DNA of 49,646 nt from Lachnospiraceae bacterium (GCA_014804785.1 JAAUZD010000029.1:12833-62478), one strand, 5' to 3'; shown: positions 1 to 9,048, counted from the stretch's first letter. The notes: a model not told the origin generated them from the letters alone. Program-made: numbers and translations.

Positions 1-603
1 TACCGACTGCTTATACTCATTTGGCGTAAGCCTGACGGCTTTCCTGAAACATCGATCAAAGTGGCTTTGGTCGCAGAACCCTGCGGCGTAAGCCGCTTCG
101 GTCACGCTTTTTCCTTCTTCTAATAGCCTCTGTGCCATTCTGACCCTGCACTGTATCTGGAACTGATGCGGTGTCAGACCGCATACCACCTTAAACTTTC
201 GGATCATGTGGTATGGGCTTATACTGATTCTCCGTGCCATATCCTCAATCGGAAAAACATTCTCCGGTGCATTTAAAATCAGCTGTTTTAATCTCCTGAC
301 ATAACTGACTTCGTTTCCTGAACCGGCATCGCCTTTGTGGACAGGGATACATATACTTACCATTGAATAAGCCGCCCCAGCCGGCTCTATCGCATGCAGT
401 GTATCCGGCATAATATAAAAGAACGCACCGGCATCATATAAAACTTCCCTGCCGTCACAGACAACACGAACCGCTCCATCTAAAACACACCCCAGCATCA
501 TATGGTTTGCATGAGTATGCATGGGATAGGACATGGTAGAATTTTTATAATAAATGCATTCTTTACTGTTGTTTTTCCGGTAATAGATAACATTGCTCCG
601 CAT
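1..603 (-). CDS. AraC-family transcriptional regulator (C-terminus beyond window)
   Basis: The minus strand is open from an ATG at 603 to the window edge: 201 codons with no stop. The first 90 or so residues form a cupin-like sensing domain (early His cluster MHTHANH). The C-terminal part carries the two helix-turn-helix units of AraC regulators: IEDMARRISISPYHMIRKFK, then a second unit containing GFCDQSHFDRCFRK. The protein is almost complete, because the canonical ending TPNEYKQ is reached. GGAAG about 11 nt upstream supports the ATG. AraC proteins of this layout bind a small ligand and activate nearby promoters. The target is unknown; the neighbour at 806 is divergent, so it could share control. 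Confidence 0.9.
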   Translation of the reverse strand, partial: MRSNVIYYRKNNSKECIYYKNSTMSYPMHTHANHMMLGCVLDGAVRVVCDGREVLYDAGAFFYIMPDTLHAIEPAGAAYSMVSICIPVHKGDAGSGNEVSYVRRLKQLILNAPENVFPIEDMARRISISPYHMIRKFKVVCGLTPHQFQIQCRVRMAQRLLEEGKSVTEAAYAAGFCDQSHFDRCFRKAVRLTPNEYKQSV

Positions 604-733
604 ATTTCCACATCTTCCAATAATCAGAAATTGTATCTTTATAGGCTTTCCCAATCAGTATAACGCTAGTTTTAGCCGTCTGCAAGAAACATTACTTAAG
701 CTTTGCATTTCTTATTATTTATGGACACAATTT

Positions 734-764
734 TGTGGAACTATATGTATGATTGTGGTAGAAT
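734..764 (+). promoter_or_regulatory. Extended -10 promoter for the membrane protein gene at 806
   Basis: TGGTAGAAT at 756-764 is an extended -10 element (TGn plus TAGAAT). No good -35 lies at the expected distance, which fits an extended -10 promoter. GGAGG follows at 797-801 before the ATG at 806. Confidence 0.5.
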
Positions 765-805
765 AATGCCATTGAACCATTTCACCGGACTATTACGGAG
801 GACTT

Positions 806-1921
806 ATGAAAAGAGTATGTACCGAATCAGAAAAAGTATTATTGTATAAAAACAGGAGCCAGATGTTGGAAGGTATTTATCAGACCGCGTCCAAAAGTAA
901 ATTAGGTCAAAGCTTTATCTCACTCGCTTTATCGGTCATTTCTATGTTTGCAGGACTATTCTTGATTGCTTATACATTTAATGTTTCAAAACTTGTATTA
1001 ATCATATGGATGTTGGTTTCCCTTTTCGCTTTCAACGCAGTTTTTTCCATGATATTGAATACGCTACGGATCAATAGAGAAAAAAGAGCATTTATGAAAA
1101 GAAAAAACCTTATGATAAATGGAGCCACTCTGGTTGCAATTGAAGATAATAACTGCTTTCTTTACATAGAAGACGATTTTCTCGATGAAGAAGGAAAGCC
1201 GATCCTGATTGAGTATCCTTCGCGTGTTTTTGAAATGTCACAGGAGGATGTTGGGAAAAGATTTCTTGTTATATATGACGGTGCTTCCAATTTTCAACTG
1301 GCAAGGTTAAATGATGCGTTAAAAGATCTGATTCCCGCCTATTCATCTTTTTACCCGTTAGCAGGTGAATCTAGCGAATATTCCCGTGTACCTCATCCCA
1401 ATGTTGCAAATATAGACAAATCCGGTCATGAACTTTCCGGTTCCGAGAAAGAAAAATTTGCAGATTTATATGTCGAAGCGGCACAAAGCATTGGTTCCAG
1501 AGCCCGCAAAATGGGGCTGATCATTGAAACCATCTGTTTTCTATTTATATGCTTCCTTTTAAATATTGTGGATGGCGGATATCCTCTGGAAAAGACACTT
1601 CCCATTTGTGCTATTGCCTGGATTGCTATGGTTTTGTATGTATTCCTTTTGTCCTGCGTCGGAAAAATAAAAAATAAACGCCAGGGAAGAAATCTTGTGT
1701 ATGTGAAAGAAGTTGTTTTTCATTCATATTCAATTGAAAACAGCCACTCTGAGGTAAAAGTATATGAGTGGGATGAGAATCGTGTGCGGGTACGCGAGTA
1801 TCCCATAGGAAAAGTTGCGCCGAACACAGAATACGGAAGTATTTTGTACAAGTTTACCAACCAGAAGGGGGACGACATTTTGATGAACACAAGTCCCCTG
1901 GGGAAACGCAAGACTTTATAG
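806..1921 (+). CDS. Hypothetical four-helix membrane protein
   Basis: This 371-aa protein has two predicted membrane segments near residues 35-90 and two near 240-290. Between them lies a soluble domain of about 140 residues rich in charged and aromatic residues, and the C-terminal tail of about 80 residues is also soluble. I recognise no catalytic motif and cannot name the family. GGAGG at 797-801 sits 4 nt before the ATG. It is transcribed alone, divergent from the AraC gene and convergent with the MFS gene. A role as a membrane-anchored sensor or envelope protein would be a guess. Confidence 0.75.
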   Translation: MKRVCTESEKVLLYKNRSQMLEGIYQTASKSKLGQSFISLALSVISMFAGLFLIAYTFNVSKLVLIIWMLVSLFAFNAVFSMILNTLRINREKRAFMKRKNLMINGATLVAIEDNNCFLYIEDDFLDEEGKPILIEYPSRVFEMSQEDVGKRFLVIYDGASNFQLARLNDALKDLIPAYSSFYPLAGESSEYSRVPHPNVANIDKSGHELSGSEKEKFADLYVEAAQSIGSRARKMGLIIETICFLFICFLLNIVDGGYPLEKTLPICAIAWIAMVLYVFLLSCVGKIKNKRQGRNLVYVKEVVFHSYSIENSHSEVKVYEWDENRVRVREYPIGKVAPNTEYGSILYKFTNQKGDDILMNTSPLGKRKTL

Positions 1922-1926
1922 TCTTG
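1909..1926. terminator. Hairpin between convergent genes, overlapping a stop codon
   Basis: CAAGACT-TTAT-AGTCTTG forms a perfect 7-bp stem with a 4-nt loop. It includes the TAG stop of the membrane protein gene and is followed on the plus strand by TATATTTTA. It lies between convergent genes and could serve both, but the T-tract is weak. Confidence 0.45.
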
Positions 1927-1940
1927 TATATTTTATCCCC

Positions 1941-3185
1941 TTACGGCAGAAGCTTACTAAAAATATTTTTCGTTCTTACAGCTATCATCAGGGAAATAAC
2001 ACCTGCAAACAAAACCACTGCTGCCTCATAACCTTTGTAAACTTCAAAGAGGATGCCATATAACACATTTCCAATCGGCTGCGCGCACATAGCAATGGTA
2101 AGAATGAGCGCTATCACCTTTCCGATTAAATTCTGAGGCGTTTGGGCCTGAACAAAGGACATGACCTGTACTGTAAAAATCGTTGAACACACCATAATAA
2201 AAAAGCAGCATCCCGTCATGACAATGTAGCTTATCGGTCCGGATGTTGAAACCGCCAAGGTGATTCCCATTGGGAACAAGCATCCGGCACAGGCTATAAT
2301 TAGATTCCCTGCTTTCTGTATGACCAGCTTCTTTGCAAAAAAACCTGCACAGATACCGCCCGCCAGTCCTCCTGCTGCCAATGCTCCTTCTGCAAAACCA
2401 TACAGCCGGTTCACCAGCGCAGGATCCAGATTTAATACTTCCGTCACCATATAGGGCAGACCGATGTTAATCATTGCTGACATAAATAAATTGATTCCAC
2501 AAATTACTACCAATCCTTTACCAATGACAGGTTTCTCCTTCCTTATGAATCTGATACTATCCAGAAAATCTTTTTGGACCACCTTCCACATACCAGCATC
2601 AGTACCTTGCTTTACAAATGGTATTTTGATAAAGATCTCCATAACTGCCGACAGCAGAAAACATAAAGTGCAGATCCAGAGCACCGGTTCTAATCCATAT
2701 ATACTATACAAAATTCCGCCAAGTACAGGTCCCAGCAAAGAAGCAAAAGAGCTGATTGTGTTTATGACAGAATTTGCCGCCATAAAATTCTCCTCTCTTA
2801 CCAGCGCGGGCACACTTGCCTGCACAGCAGGCTGATACGCACCCGCAATCCCATATAAACACATCAGCGTAACCGCCATCAGCCCGATGAGACTGACTCT
2901 GCCGTGCATCAAAGAAAAAATCGTGATAACTGCCGCTGTAAAGAAATCCAGCATGACCATAATATTCCGCTTATTTACCCTGTCCGCAAGAATACCGCCT
3001 ACGGGCGATAATACAATTGCAGGGATAAGCGCACAGGCGCTGACGGTTCCATAAAGTGCAGATGATCCTGTTTGATTCAGCAGATACAACGGCAGGGCAA
3101 ATCTTATTACGGCGTTGCCGAACAACGAGATAATCTGACCAATTACCACCAAGGTAAAATCTTTGGAAAACAATTTTGCACTCAC
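1941..3185 (-). CDS. MFS efflux transporter (MefA/EntS-like)
   Basis: This 414-aa protein has about 12 hydrophobic segments. The N-terminal pattern FGNAVIRFALPLYLL, then GGILADRVNKR (the MFS loop 2-3 motif), is typical of the macrolide-efflux/enterobactin-exporter subgroup. It should export a drug or a natural product using the proton gradient. It is the last gene of the TetR/ABC operon, 3 nt after the permease stop. The annotated start is GTG, but it touches the GGAG ribosome site; a TTG at 3173 would be better spaced. The substrate cannot be read from sequence. Confidence 0.85.
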   Translation of the reverse strand: MSAKLFSKDFTLVVIGQIISLFGNAVIRFALPLYLLNQTGSSALYGTVSACALIPAIVLSPVGGILADRVNKRNIMVMLDFFTAAVITIFSLMHGRVSLIGLMAVTLMCLYGIAGAYQPAVQASVPALVREENFMAANSVINTISSFASLLGPVLGGILYSIYGLEPVLWICTLCFLLSAVMEIFIKIPFVKQGTDAGMWKVVQKDFLDSIRFIRKEKPVIGKGLVVICGINLFMSAMINIGLPYMVTEVLNLDPALVNRLYGFAEGALAAGGLAGGICAGFFAKKLVIQKAGNLIIACAGCLFPMGITLAVSTSGPISYIVMTGCCFFIMVCSTIFTVQVMSFVQAQTPQNLIGKVIALILTIAMCAQPIGNVLYGILFEVYKGYEAAVVLFAGVISLMIAVRTKNIFSKLLP

Positions 3186-3188
3186 TCC

Positions 3189-3926
3189 TTAAACCTCCAT
3201 TCTTTCGATTCCTTTTGCGAGAATCTGATACATCACATAAGCTGCCAAAATAAAAAGAACACCTGAAAAAAACATAACGAGCACAATGTGGCTTAGCGAA
3301 CCTGCAATGAGATTTGGTACAAAACACACAATAATCAATGAACAAATAATGGTCGTCATTACAGAACGCTTTTTCCACCCAATCACAGCCGAAATCATGC
3401 CAATCGCAGAAGACAGAATACCGGCAAAAAAACTTGAAAGCAATACCGAAATCAATAAGTACCATTCTGATTTACCGATTGTCCCATTGGGAAGATTTCC
3501 CACTGTCAGTTCAGGTATAATCCCGAATATTCTGGCTGTAATGTACATTCCCCCTATAATCAATATATTGCTTACAAACGTAACAGCTGTCGTAAAGCCT
3601 ATAAGAATAATAGATTTCCTATTCAGGATTGTTCTTCTGCTAACCGGATAAGTAAAAAGGAGAACGGCATTTTTCCCGCAATACTCATCAACAATTATTC
3701 TGGCTGCAATGACCGCTGAAAAAATACTAAAACAAGCGACGTTCAACGCAGTTGACATTGCAAATAATCCACTCCAACTTGTAAATAGCACCTCGTCTTC
3801 AGGTTCACTGTTGCCCAAAAAAAGAAATAAAATTCCCAATGCCAGCAGACTGGCGAACATCCCAAGCAGCCCCCATAGATAAGCAGATAATCGTATTTTT
3901 TTTACCTCAAGTCTATATAATTCCAT
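3189..3926 (-). CDS. ABC-2 type transporter permease
   Basis: This 245-aa protein has about six membrane segments. Its architecture matches the ABC-2 permeases that pair with BcrA-like ATPases: short N-terminus, helix, extracytoplasmic loop, then a helix bundle. The start codon overlaps the end of the ATPase gene by 14 nt and is preceded by GAGGAGG, so the two are probably translationally coupled. With the ATPase it would form an exporter of a toxic compound, for example a peptide antibiotic. The substrate is inference only. Confidence 0.85.
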   Translation of the reverse strand: MELYRLEVKKIRLSAYLWGLLGMFASLLALGILFLFLGNSEPEDEVLFTSWSGLFAMSTALNVACFSIFSAVIAARIIVDEYCGKNAVLLFTYPVSRRTILNRKSIILIGFTTAVTFVSNILIIGGMYITARIFGIIPELTVGNLPNGTIGKSEWYLLISVLLSSFFAGILSSAIGMISAVIGWKKRSVMTTIICSLIIVCFVPNLIAGSLSHIVLVMFFSGVLFILAAYVMYQILAKGIERMEV

Positions 3927-4635
3927 GTTCGTTCCTCCTCATAAAGCTTACAACATAATTTTCAAAATCTTCGCCACATTCTAACACTTTTTCTTCTACT
4001 GAAAATTCCTGTCTGATGCCGCCATCAGACAAAATTCCAATTCGATCCGCTGTATGTCGTATTTCTCCGATAATATGGCTTGACAATAAAATAGACATGC
4101 CTCCATCTGCCAGTTTTCGTAAAAGCTCCCTCATTTCTGTAATCGCAATAGGATCAAGCCCGTTCAACGGTTCATCCAGAATCAGCAGCTTAGGACAATG
4201 AATCAATGCTCTTGCAAGACCAAGTCTCTGCCTCATGCCAAGGGAATATTGTGAAACAGGCTTTTTACCTGCATGTTCAAGCCCTACCATCCTTAATGCT
4301 TCCGATATGTTTCCCTCTTTCTGCATATAACAAAGATGCATGGAAAGAATATCATCTGCACTGAGATGTTCATAGAACACCGGATTTTCAATCATGCTTC
4401 CAACGTTTGCTAAATATTCCGGGGTATTATTTACCTCTTTACCCAAAACAGTAATGCTCCCTACGTCCATCTTCTGTAATCCTAGTATCATCTTCATCAA
4501 GGTTGTCTTTCCTGCACCGTTGATTCCTAAAAGTCCATATATCTCCCCCTCTCTAATCCTAAAACTGCAATTATGAATCACCTCCGATAAACCATAACTT
4601 TTATAAACCGACTTTACTTCAACAACTGTCTGCAT
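3913..4635 (-). CDS. ABC transporter ATP-binding protein (BcrA-like)
   Basis: This ATPase subunit has Walker A GINGAGKT near residues 37-44, the signature YSLGMRQ near 130-136 and Walker B LLILDEP near 150-156. The C-terminal extension resembles bacitracin/lantibiotic export ATPases. An upstream GTG at 4659 is possible, but the ATG at 4635 follows AAAGGAGG at 6 nt spacing, so it is the likely start, giving 240 aa. The palindrome at 4650-4668 lies just before the ribosome site, so the operon is probably repressed by the TetR protein encoded upstream. Confidence 0.93.
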   Translation of the reverse strand: MQTVVEVKSVYKSYGLSEVIHNCSFRIREGEIYGLLGINGAGKTTLMKMILGLQKMDVGSITVLGKEVNNTPEYLANVGSMIENPVFYEHLSADDILSMHLCYMQKEGNISEALRMVGLEHAGKKPVSQYSLGMRQRLGLARALIHCPKLLILDEPLNGLDPIAITEMRELLRKLADGGMSILLSSHIIGEIRHTADRIGILSDGGIRQEFSVEEKVLECGEDFENYVVSFMRRNEHGII

Positions 4636-4649
4636 AACTCCTCCTTTTT

Positions 4650-4668
4650 CATACCGCACCGCGGTATG
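4650..4668. promoter_or_regulatory. TetR operator upstream of the ABC/MFS operon
   Basis: CATACCGCACCGCGGTATG has arms CATACCGC and GCGGTATG around a 3-bp centre. The CATACCG half-site is the same as in the two operators before the TetR gene, which ties this operon to that regulator. The centre contains ACCGCGGT, so there may be three overlapping half-sites. Confidence 0.75.
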
Positions 4669-4683
4669 TATTTATTTTAAAAT

Positions 4684-4711
4684 AAATCTACCCTTATTGC
4701 AGGGCAGATTT
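4684..4711. terminator. Hairpin between the TetR gene and the ABC operon
   Basis: AAATCTACCCT at 4684-4694 pairs with AGGGCAGATTT at 4701-4711 (11 bp with one mismatch-type G-T pair, 6-nt loop). T-rich DNA flanks both sides. On the minus strand it follows the TetR stop and would end that transcript, separating it from the operon. Confidence 0.6.
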
Positions 4712-4725
4712 TTATCATACCTCTA

Positions 4726-5379
4726 TTATTTATTTTTCTGATAAATAGTTGCCAGGTCCTGTAATCTCGCTAGCAGTTCGTCATCTACAATATCCAGCCC
4801 AAAACCTTGCATCATCTGACGAAATACCATAAATTTATGATAGGTTGCTTCCACAGAATCATCAAAAATCATTGGATTCATCCAGATATTTGCAACAAAT
4901 ATAATCAATTCTGCCAATTCTGCCGGATAATTCGTCTGGATAGACCCATCCGAGATACCCTGCTCAATAATCGGCAGGATATAATCAGGTGCCACTTCCT
5001 CCACTGTTTCACGGAAAATACTGAAAAACAATCTTGAATTATTACCTAAATCAGGCGCTACTGTAAATATTTCGTCCTGAACCGGCCTGCAAACGGATTC
5101 CATAAAAAGTGTTTTCAACTTTTCCTTTCCAGTAAGATCAGTACGGTCCCGGATGACTGCCAGCATCTTGTTAGATTCCTCTGTCATTCTATCAGTAACA
5201 GCAACTAAAATATCCTCTTTCGATTTGAAATGATGATAGATTGCCCCTTTGCTGAGTCCACCAAGCTGATCGATGATATCCTGAATGGAAGTGTGTTCAT
5301 ATCCCTTTTCCATGAACAATCGAAAGGCAACATCCAATATCAGATTGACTGTTTCCTCTGGGTGTTTATTTCGCGCCAT
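4726..5379 (-). CDS. TetR-family transcriptional repressor
   Basis: This 217-aa regulator has the TetR N-terminal helix-turn-helix: residues about 10-60, with motifs FRLFMEKGYEHTSIQDI and GLSKGAIYHHFKSKEDI. A larger ligand-binding domain follows. It is preceded by AGGAGAGAAAGATA and by a promoter whose spacer and start region carry two CATACCG palindromes. The same half-site occurs before the ABC/MFS operon. By analogy with TetR/QacR regulators it should repress itself and the exporter operon until the exported compound binds. The ligand is unknown. Confidence 0.93.
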   Translation of the reverse strand: MARNKHPEETVNLILDVAFRLFMEKGYEHTSIQDIIDQLGGLSKGAIYHHFKSKEDILVAVTDRMTEESNKMLAVIRDRTDLTGKEKLKTLFMESVCRPVQDEIFTVAPDLGNNSRLFFSIFRETVEEVAPDYILPIIEQGISDGSIQTNYPAELAELIIFVANIWMNPMIFDDSVEATYHKFMVFRQMMQGFGLDIVDDELLARLQDLATIYQKNK

Positions 5380-5395
5380 TATCTTTCTCTCCTAT

Positions 5396-5443
5396 CATAC
5401 CGTCGGTATGTTTACTTTATCATACCGTTGGTATGTTTGTCAA
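5396..5443 (-). promoter_or_regulatory. TetR gene promoter with two operators
   Basis: On the minus strand TTGACA (5438-5443) and TAAAGT (5414-5419) are 18 bp apart. Operator CATACCGTTGGTATG (5421-5435) fills the spacer. Operator CATACCGTCGGTATG (5396-5410), a perfect 7-1-7 palindrome, covers the region downstream of the -10. This is a textbook autorepression layout. Confidence 0.8.
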
Positions 5444-5492
5444 TCATTAATTAATTTCTTCCCAAATAATCAAAACGAAAGAGTACAACACC

Positions 5493-6068
5493 TCATTGAC
5501 TGATTCTTGCCCTGATATCATTCCAGAGTTTATCCTTCAAGCCTTTTGATTGTAACTGCTTGATTTCGTTAGTCGAGATAATTAAATAGGGTCTATTATT
5601 TTTCTTATGATACGCGCTTCGAAATTCAAAACCTTTGGGCGTGCCCACCGACCTAATAAAAATATCCAAATCTGGATTTTCTTTGTGCAACAAATCGAGT
5701 ATATCTCCATATGCCCAGATATATGGAGATACACGTTCTCTCATTTCTGCGCCAGTATCTCCACTGTCCTCCGCATCCTGGAGTCTCTTTTTGTGTAATC
5801 TGTACGCTTCAGGATCAGACTTCTTCATTCGCTCTGTCAATTCCACATACTCTTCCAATCTAAATCCTCTTAACAGGTTAGATTCTTCATTGGTTAGTTT
5901 CCATGCTCTTAGCCCTGTATCTGTTGGTTCTGTAGTAGGAAGCACACTTCCCTCGTTGGGATTTTTTCTGTTTTTTAAATCATACTTTTGGATGCTTTCC
6001 TTCAATTTCTCCACAGATCCACTTGGCAAATCTGCCGCAGTCATAAGATATCTGTTTGTAACCTTCAT
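5493..6068 (-). CDS. Hypothetical soluble protein
   Basis: This 191-aa protein is charged and has no membrane segment or signal peptide. The C-terminal half (about residues 115-190) contains the stretches YGDILDLLHKENPDLDIFI and RPYLIISTNEIKQLQ, which look like an alpha/beta fold, but I recognise no family. GGGAGG is 8 nt before the ATG. It is a single gene, divergent from the GNAT at 6298. The short gap to the TetR promoter region means upstream readthrough could reach it only from its own promoter. Confidence 0.7.
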   Translation of the reverse strand: MKVTNRYLMTAADLPSGSVEKLKESIQKYDLKNRKNPNEGSVLPTTEPTDTGLRAWKLTNEESNLLRGFRLEEYVELTERMKKSDPEAYRLHKKRLQDAEDSGDTGAEMRERVSPYIWAYGDILDLLHKENPDLDIFIRSVGTPKGFEFRSAYHKKNNRPYLIISTNEIKQLQSKGLKDKLWNDIRARISQ

Positions 6069-6231
6069 TTATCTAACCTCCCATTATAATCTAATAACTT
6101 ACTGACATCAGGAGATTCTTCTCCCCTTTGGAAAATTAAGCCAAAACATACTTTACTTATTATATCGATTTAAATTCAATACATTTTAAATAAATAAAAT
6201 TAAAATTTTTCTGATTTAAAATCCATTTTAC

Positions 6232-6260
6232 TTGTAACAAAACATCCCTTGTGATATAGT
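6232..6260 (+). promoter_or_regulatory. Promoter of the GNAT gene at 6298
   Basis: TTGTAA (6232-6237) and TATAGT (6255-6260) are separated by 17 bp. They are followed by GGAGG at 6286-6290. Confidence 0.55.
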
Positions 6261-6297
6261 AAATTTCAATTAATCCCCTTTTGACGGAGGTATGTCA

Positions 6298-7065
6298 ATG
6301 ATATACGAAATTACAAATAAAGAAAAAGCTGCATCCTTATTTAGCCAATGGGAAGAAACCCTTATCTGGTCCTGTCTTCAAGGCATTATGGGAAGCATCT
6401 ATGCGGACGACTCGGACCACCCGACAGCGGCAATGGCTATCTGTGGGGATTTTGCATTTTTCTCCGGAACGCCCAATATGGAATTAGTATCTTACAAACC
6501 AGACTGGTGTACACAGGATTTTATAATCATGGTTCCGCAGAATGAAGACTGGAAGAATGCAATTGTACAATTTTATGGCAGTAAATCAAAAATCGTTTCG
6601 CGCTATGCCATTAAGAAAGAGCCTGATGTTTTTGATACAGAAAAACTGGAGAAAATCATTTCTTCACTTCCAGATGAATATGAACTTTGTATGATTGACG
6701 AACATCTTTATCAAATGTGCAAGGAAGCATCATGGAGCACTGATCTGGTATCGCAGTTTCAGAATTATGAAGATTATCGCAGCCTCGGATTAGGCTCTGT
6801 AATACTAAAAAATAATGTGATTGTATCCGGCGCTTCCTCTTATTCCCGGTACCGTGAGGGCATCGAAATAGAGATTGATACTAAGGAAGAATACCGCAGA
6901 AAAGGCTTAGCTTGTATATGCGGAGCAAAGCTGATTTTAGAATGCTTAAAGCAGAACTTATATCCCAGCTGGGATGCGCAGAATAAAGCTTCCGTTGCTC
7001 TGGCAGAAAAGCTGGGCTACCATTACAGCCACACTTACACTGCAATCGAAGTATACGGATATTAA
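6298..7065 (+). CDS. GNAT-family N-acetyltransferase
   Basis: This 255-aa protein belongs to the long GNAT type, with a substrate-side N-terminal half and a C-terminal acetyl-CoA domain. The acetyl-CoA site is visible as EYRRKGLACICGAKL. It is followed by NKASVALAEKLGYH, the usual last helix and strand. An ATG at 6292 lies only 1 nt from GGAGG (6286-6290), whereas the ATG at 6298 is 7 nt away, so the latter is chosen. It would acetylate an amine on a small molecule or protein; the substrate is unknown. A membrane protein gene follows 21 nt later and is likely co-transcribed. Confidence 0.88.
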   Translation: MIYEITNKEKAASLFSQWEETLIWSCLQGIMGSIYADDSDHPTAAMAICGDFAFFSGTPNMELVSYKPDWCTQDFIIMVPQNEDWKNAIVQFYGSKSKIVSRYAIKKEPDVFDTEKLEKIISSLPDEYELCMIDEHLYQMCKEASWSTDLVSQFQNYEDYRSLGLGSVILKNNVIVSGASSYSRYREGIEIEIDTKEEYRRKGLACICGAKLILECLKQNLYPSWDAQNKASVALAEKLGYHYSHTYTAIEVYGY

Positions 7066-7086
7066 TTTAAGGAGGAAATACACAAA

Positions 7087-7620
7087 ATGAATCAGAAAAA
7101 GAAAAGATTTTTTCCCATCACATTAGCCATCTGGCCATATTTATATGTTGTTCTTTCATATGTGTTTTCAGCATATGAGGAACTGTATGGCATGTTTTTT
7201 TGGGGAGGAATGGTCCTCACGCTTGTTGTTTATATTTCCAATATCATTTATGCCTGCATATGTAAAGGGGAAGACTCATATTACCATCTGGCTTTTTGGA
7301 ATATGCTGATAAAACTCATTCATATCCCGTTTTATTTAGGTGTTTTTTTGGTTGGCGCAGTGTTTTTGTTGGTTGCAGTTGTTCCGATTTTTACCTTCAT
7401 GGCGCCTTTGATGATTCTGTTCCTGTTTTTTGTGGATGTTTTTTTAATGATCACTTCATCCATGTATGGTGTGAGTGCTCTTGTCCGGGCAAGCAAGAAG
7501 CAGGTAGTATCGAAAACGTATGCTATCATCAATATTATCCTGCAGTTCCTATTTATTGCGGATGTCATCAGCGCTATTGTATTATACATAAAGGTCAGGA
7601 AGAAAAGACTTCATTCATAA
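7087..7620 (+). CDS. Hypothetical membrane protein
   Basis: This 177-aa protein has about five hydrophobic segments and very short loops. It is preceded by GGAGG at 7071-7075 (11 nt spacing) and directly follows the GNAT gene, suggesting one transcript. I do not recognise the family. Its last codons and stop lie inside the terminator stem. Confidence 0.75.
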   Translation: MNQKKKRFFPITLAIWPYLYVVLSYVFSAYEELYGMFFWGGMVLTLVVYISNIIYACICKGEDSYYHLAFWNMLIKLIHIPFYLGVFLVGAVFLLVAVVPIFTFMAPLMILFLFFVDVFLMITSSMYGVSALVRASKKQVVSKTYAIINIILQFLFIADVISAIVLYIKVRKKRLHS

Positions 7621-7647
7621 TCTGAGGATTATGAATGAAGTCTTTTT
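7605..7647 (+). terminator. Strong intrinsic terminator
   Basis: An 18-bp perfect stem pairs 7605-7622 with 7627-7644 around the loop TGAG, and a T-run follows. The stem overlaps the stop codon of the membrane protein gene. It ends the GNAT/membrane protein transcript. Confidence 0.93.
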
Positions 7648-7707
7648 AAACAATATCCGCCTTGCAGAAAATTTAATAATCACTGAACTTATAAAACGGA
7701 GACTTAT

Positions 7708-9048
7708 ATGTATATAAAATTAGTACAACCAAAAATGATAAAACGTCCCATGGACACAGATCTTAAGCTTCATATGGCTCCTCCGCTGGGGTTATTAACA
7801 ATCGTGAATCTTCTTAAGGAAGAACATGAAGTTTCATTGGAAAACGAAAACATACAAAATATCGATTACACCGATAATCCTGATATCGTTGGAATATCCG
7901 TTACTGTTGATACTTTGCCGGAGGCTATCAGAATTGCGAAGAAATTCCGTGATAAGAGCATCATCGTCGTGGCAGGAGGAATACATGTAACAACTGCCTA
8001 TGATACCATTCCGAAGGATGCTTTCGACGTATTGTGCATAGGAGCCGCGGAAGGGACGTGGCCCGATATTATAAAAGATTTTGAAAGCGGAACCTTAAAA
8101 ACAATCTATAAGTGCCATAAAGGTTTTAATGGAAAGGAGATCGTACCTCCGGCATATGATTTTCTGACAAAAGACAAATATTTATATTGTAATGTGATTC
8201 ATACAAGCAGAGGCTGTCCGTTTCGATGTGATTTTTGCTATAACAGCGCCGAAGAGCGAATGTATGTGAACCGTGAAATCGAGGCTGTCTTACAGGATAT
8301 AAAAGCGGTCAAATCAAAACATATTATGTTTATAGATGACAACTTTGCCGGAAATCCGGTGTGGCTTAGGGATTTTTTAAACCGACTTATACCCCTGAAT
8401 ATTAAATGGAACGCTGCCGTTTCTCTAAACGCTTTATGTGACGCTGATTTGCTTGATTTAATGAAACGCAGCGGATGTCAGGGACTGTTTGTTGGGTTCG
8501 AAAGTATACAGGCGGATTCGATTCATAATGTCCACAAAATACAAAATAACATAGAGATATACGAGAAAGCTGTTAAAATGGCGCATGATAGGGGAATCAT
8601 GATCAATGCCAGCTTTGTCTTTGGGCTGGATGGTGACACTCCGGAAACATTCAGAACAACACTTAACTGGATAATAAAAAATAAAATTGAAACTGTCACA
8701 TCCCATATATTAACTCCCTACCCCGGTACGGAATTATATAACAGGTTAAAAAAAGAAGACCGTATTATATCTGATGATTTATCAAAATATAACACGGCCC
8801 ATGTTGTCTTTCGCCCGGCGCATATGTCAGAACAGGAACTGTATGACGGATACATATGGATTTACAAACAAATTTACAGTTTAAAAAATATTATAAAGAG
8901 AATGCCCGAAGATAAAAGTCAACGGACTGCTTATATTTTGTTTAATCTTTTATATCGCAAATATGGCAGATTTACTGATCTGGTATGCAAAATAATCACA
9001 TATAAAAATGTCGGTATTATCGCGGAAAGACTATCTCGATATTTATAA
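7708..9048 (+). CDS. B12-binding-type radical SAM protein
   Basis: This 446-aa enzyme has an N-terminal Rossmann-like cobalamin-binding-type domain (about residues 1-140, including GISVTVDTLPEAI and VVAGGIHVT). A radical SAM barrel follows whose cluster motif is CPFRCDFC (Cys170, Cys174, Cys177). The segment MFIDDNFAGNP is typical of the methylthiotransferase/BchE-like subgroup. Such enzymes methylate or rearrange unactivated carbons on natural products, lipids or cofactors. No classic DxHxxG cobalamin motif is seen, which is common here. GGAG lies 6 nt before the ATG. It is transcribed alone, with no biosynthetic partner nearby. Confidence 0.88.
   Translation: MYIKLVQPKMIKRPMDTDLKLHMAPPLGLLTIVNLLKEEHEVSLENENIQNIDYTDNPDIVGISVTVDTLPEAIRIAKKFRDKSIIVVAGGIHVTTAYDTIPKDAFDVLCIGAAEGTWPDIIKDFESGTLKTIYKCHKGFNGKEIVPPAYDFLTKDKYLYCNVIHTSRGCPFRCDFCYNSAEERMYVNREIEAVLQDIKAVKSKHIMFIDDNFAGNPVWLRDFLNRLIPLNIKWNAAVSLNALCDADLLDLMKRSGCQGLFVGFESIQADSIHNVHKIQNNIEIYEKAVKMAHDRGIMINASFVFGLDGDTPETFRTTLNWIIKNKIETVTSHILTPYPGTELYNRLKKEDRIISDDLSKYNTAHVVFRPAHMSEQELYDGYIWIYKQIYSLKNIIKRMPEDKSQRTAYILFNLLYRKYGRFTDLVCKIITYKNVGIIAERLSRYL

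Noticed and set aside
2971-3465. Minus-strand frame across the permease/MFS junction
   Set aside because: It is Cys/Arg-rich nonsense in another frame of two well-supported genes.
4636-4659. GTG start at 4659 for the ABC ATPase
   Set aside because: It would lie inside the operator palindrome and ahead of the only good ribosome site; the ATG at 4635 fits.
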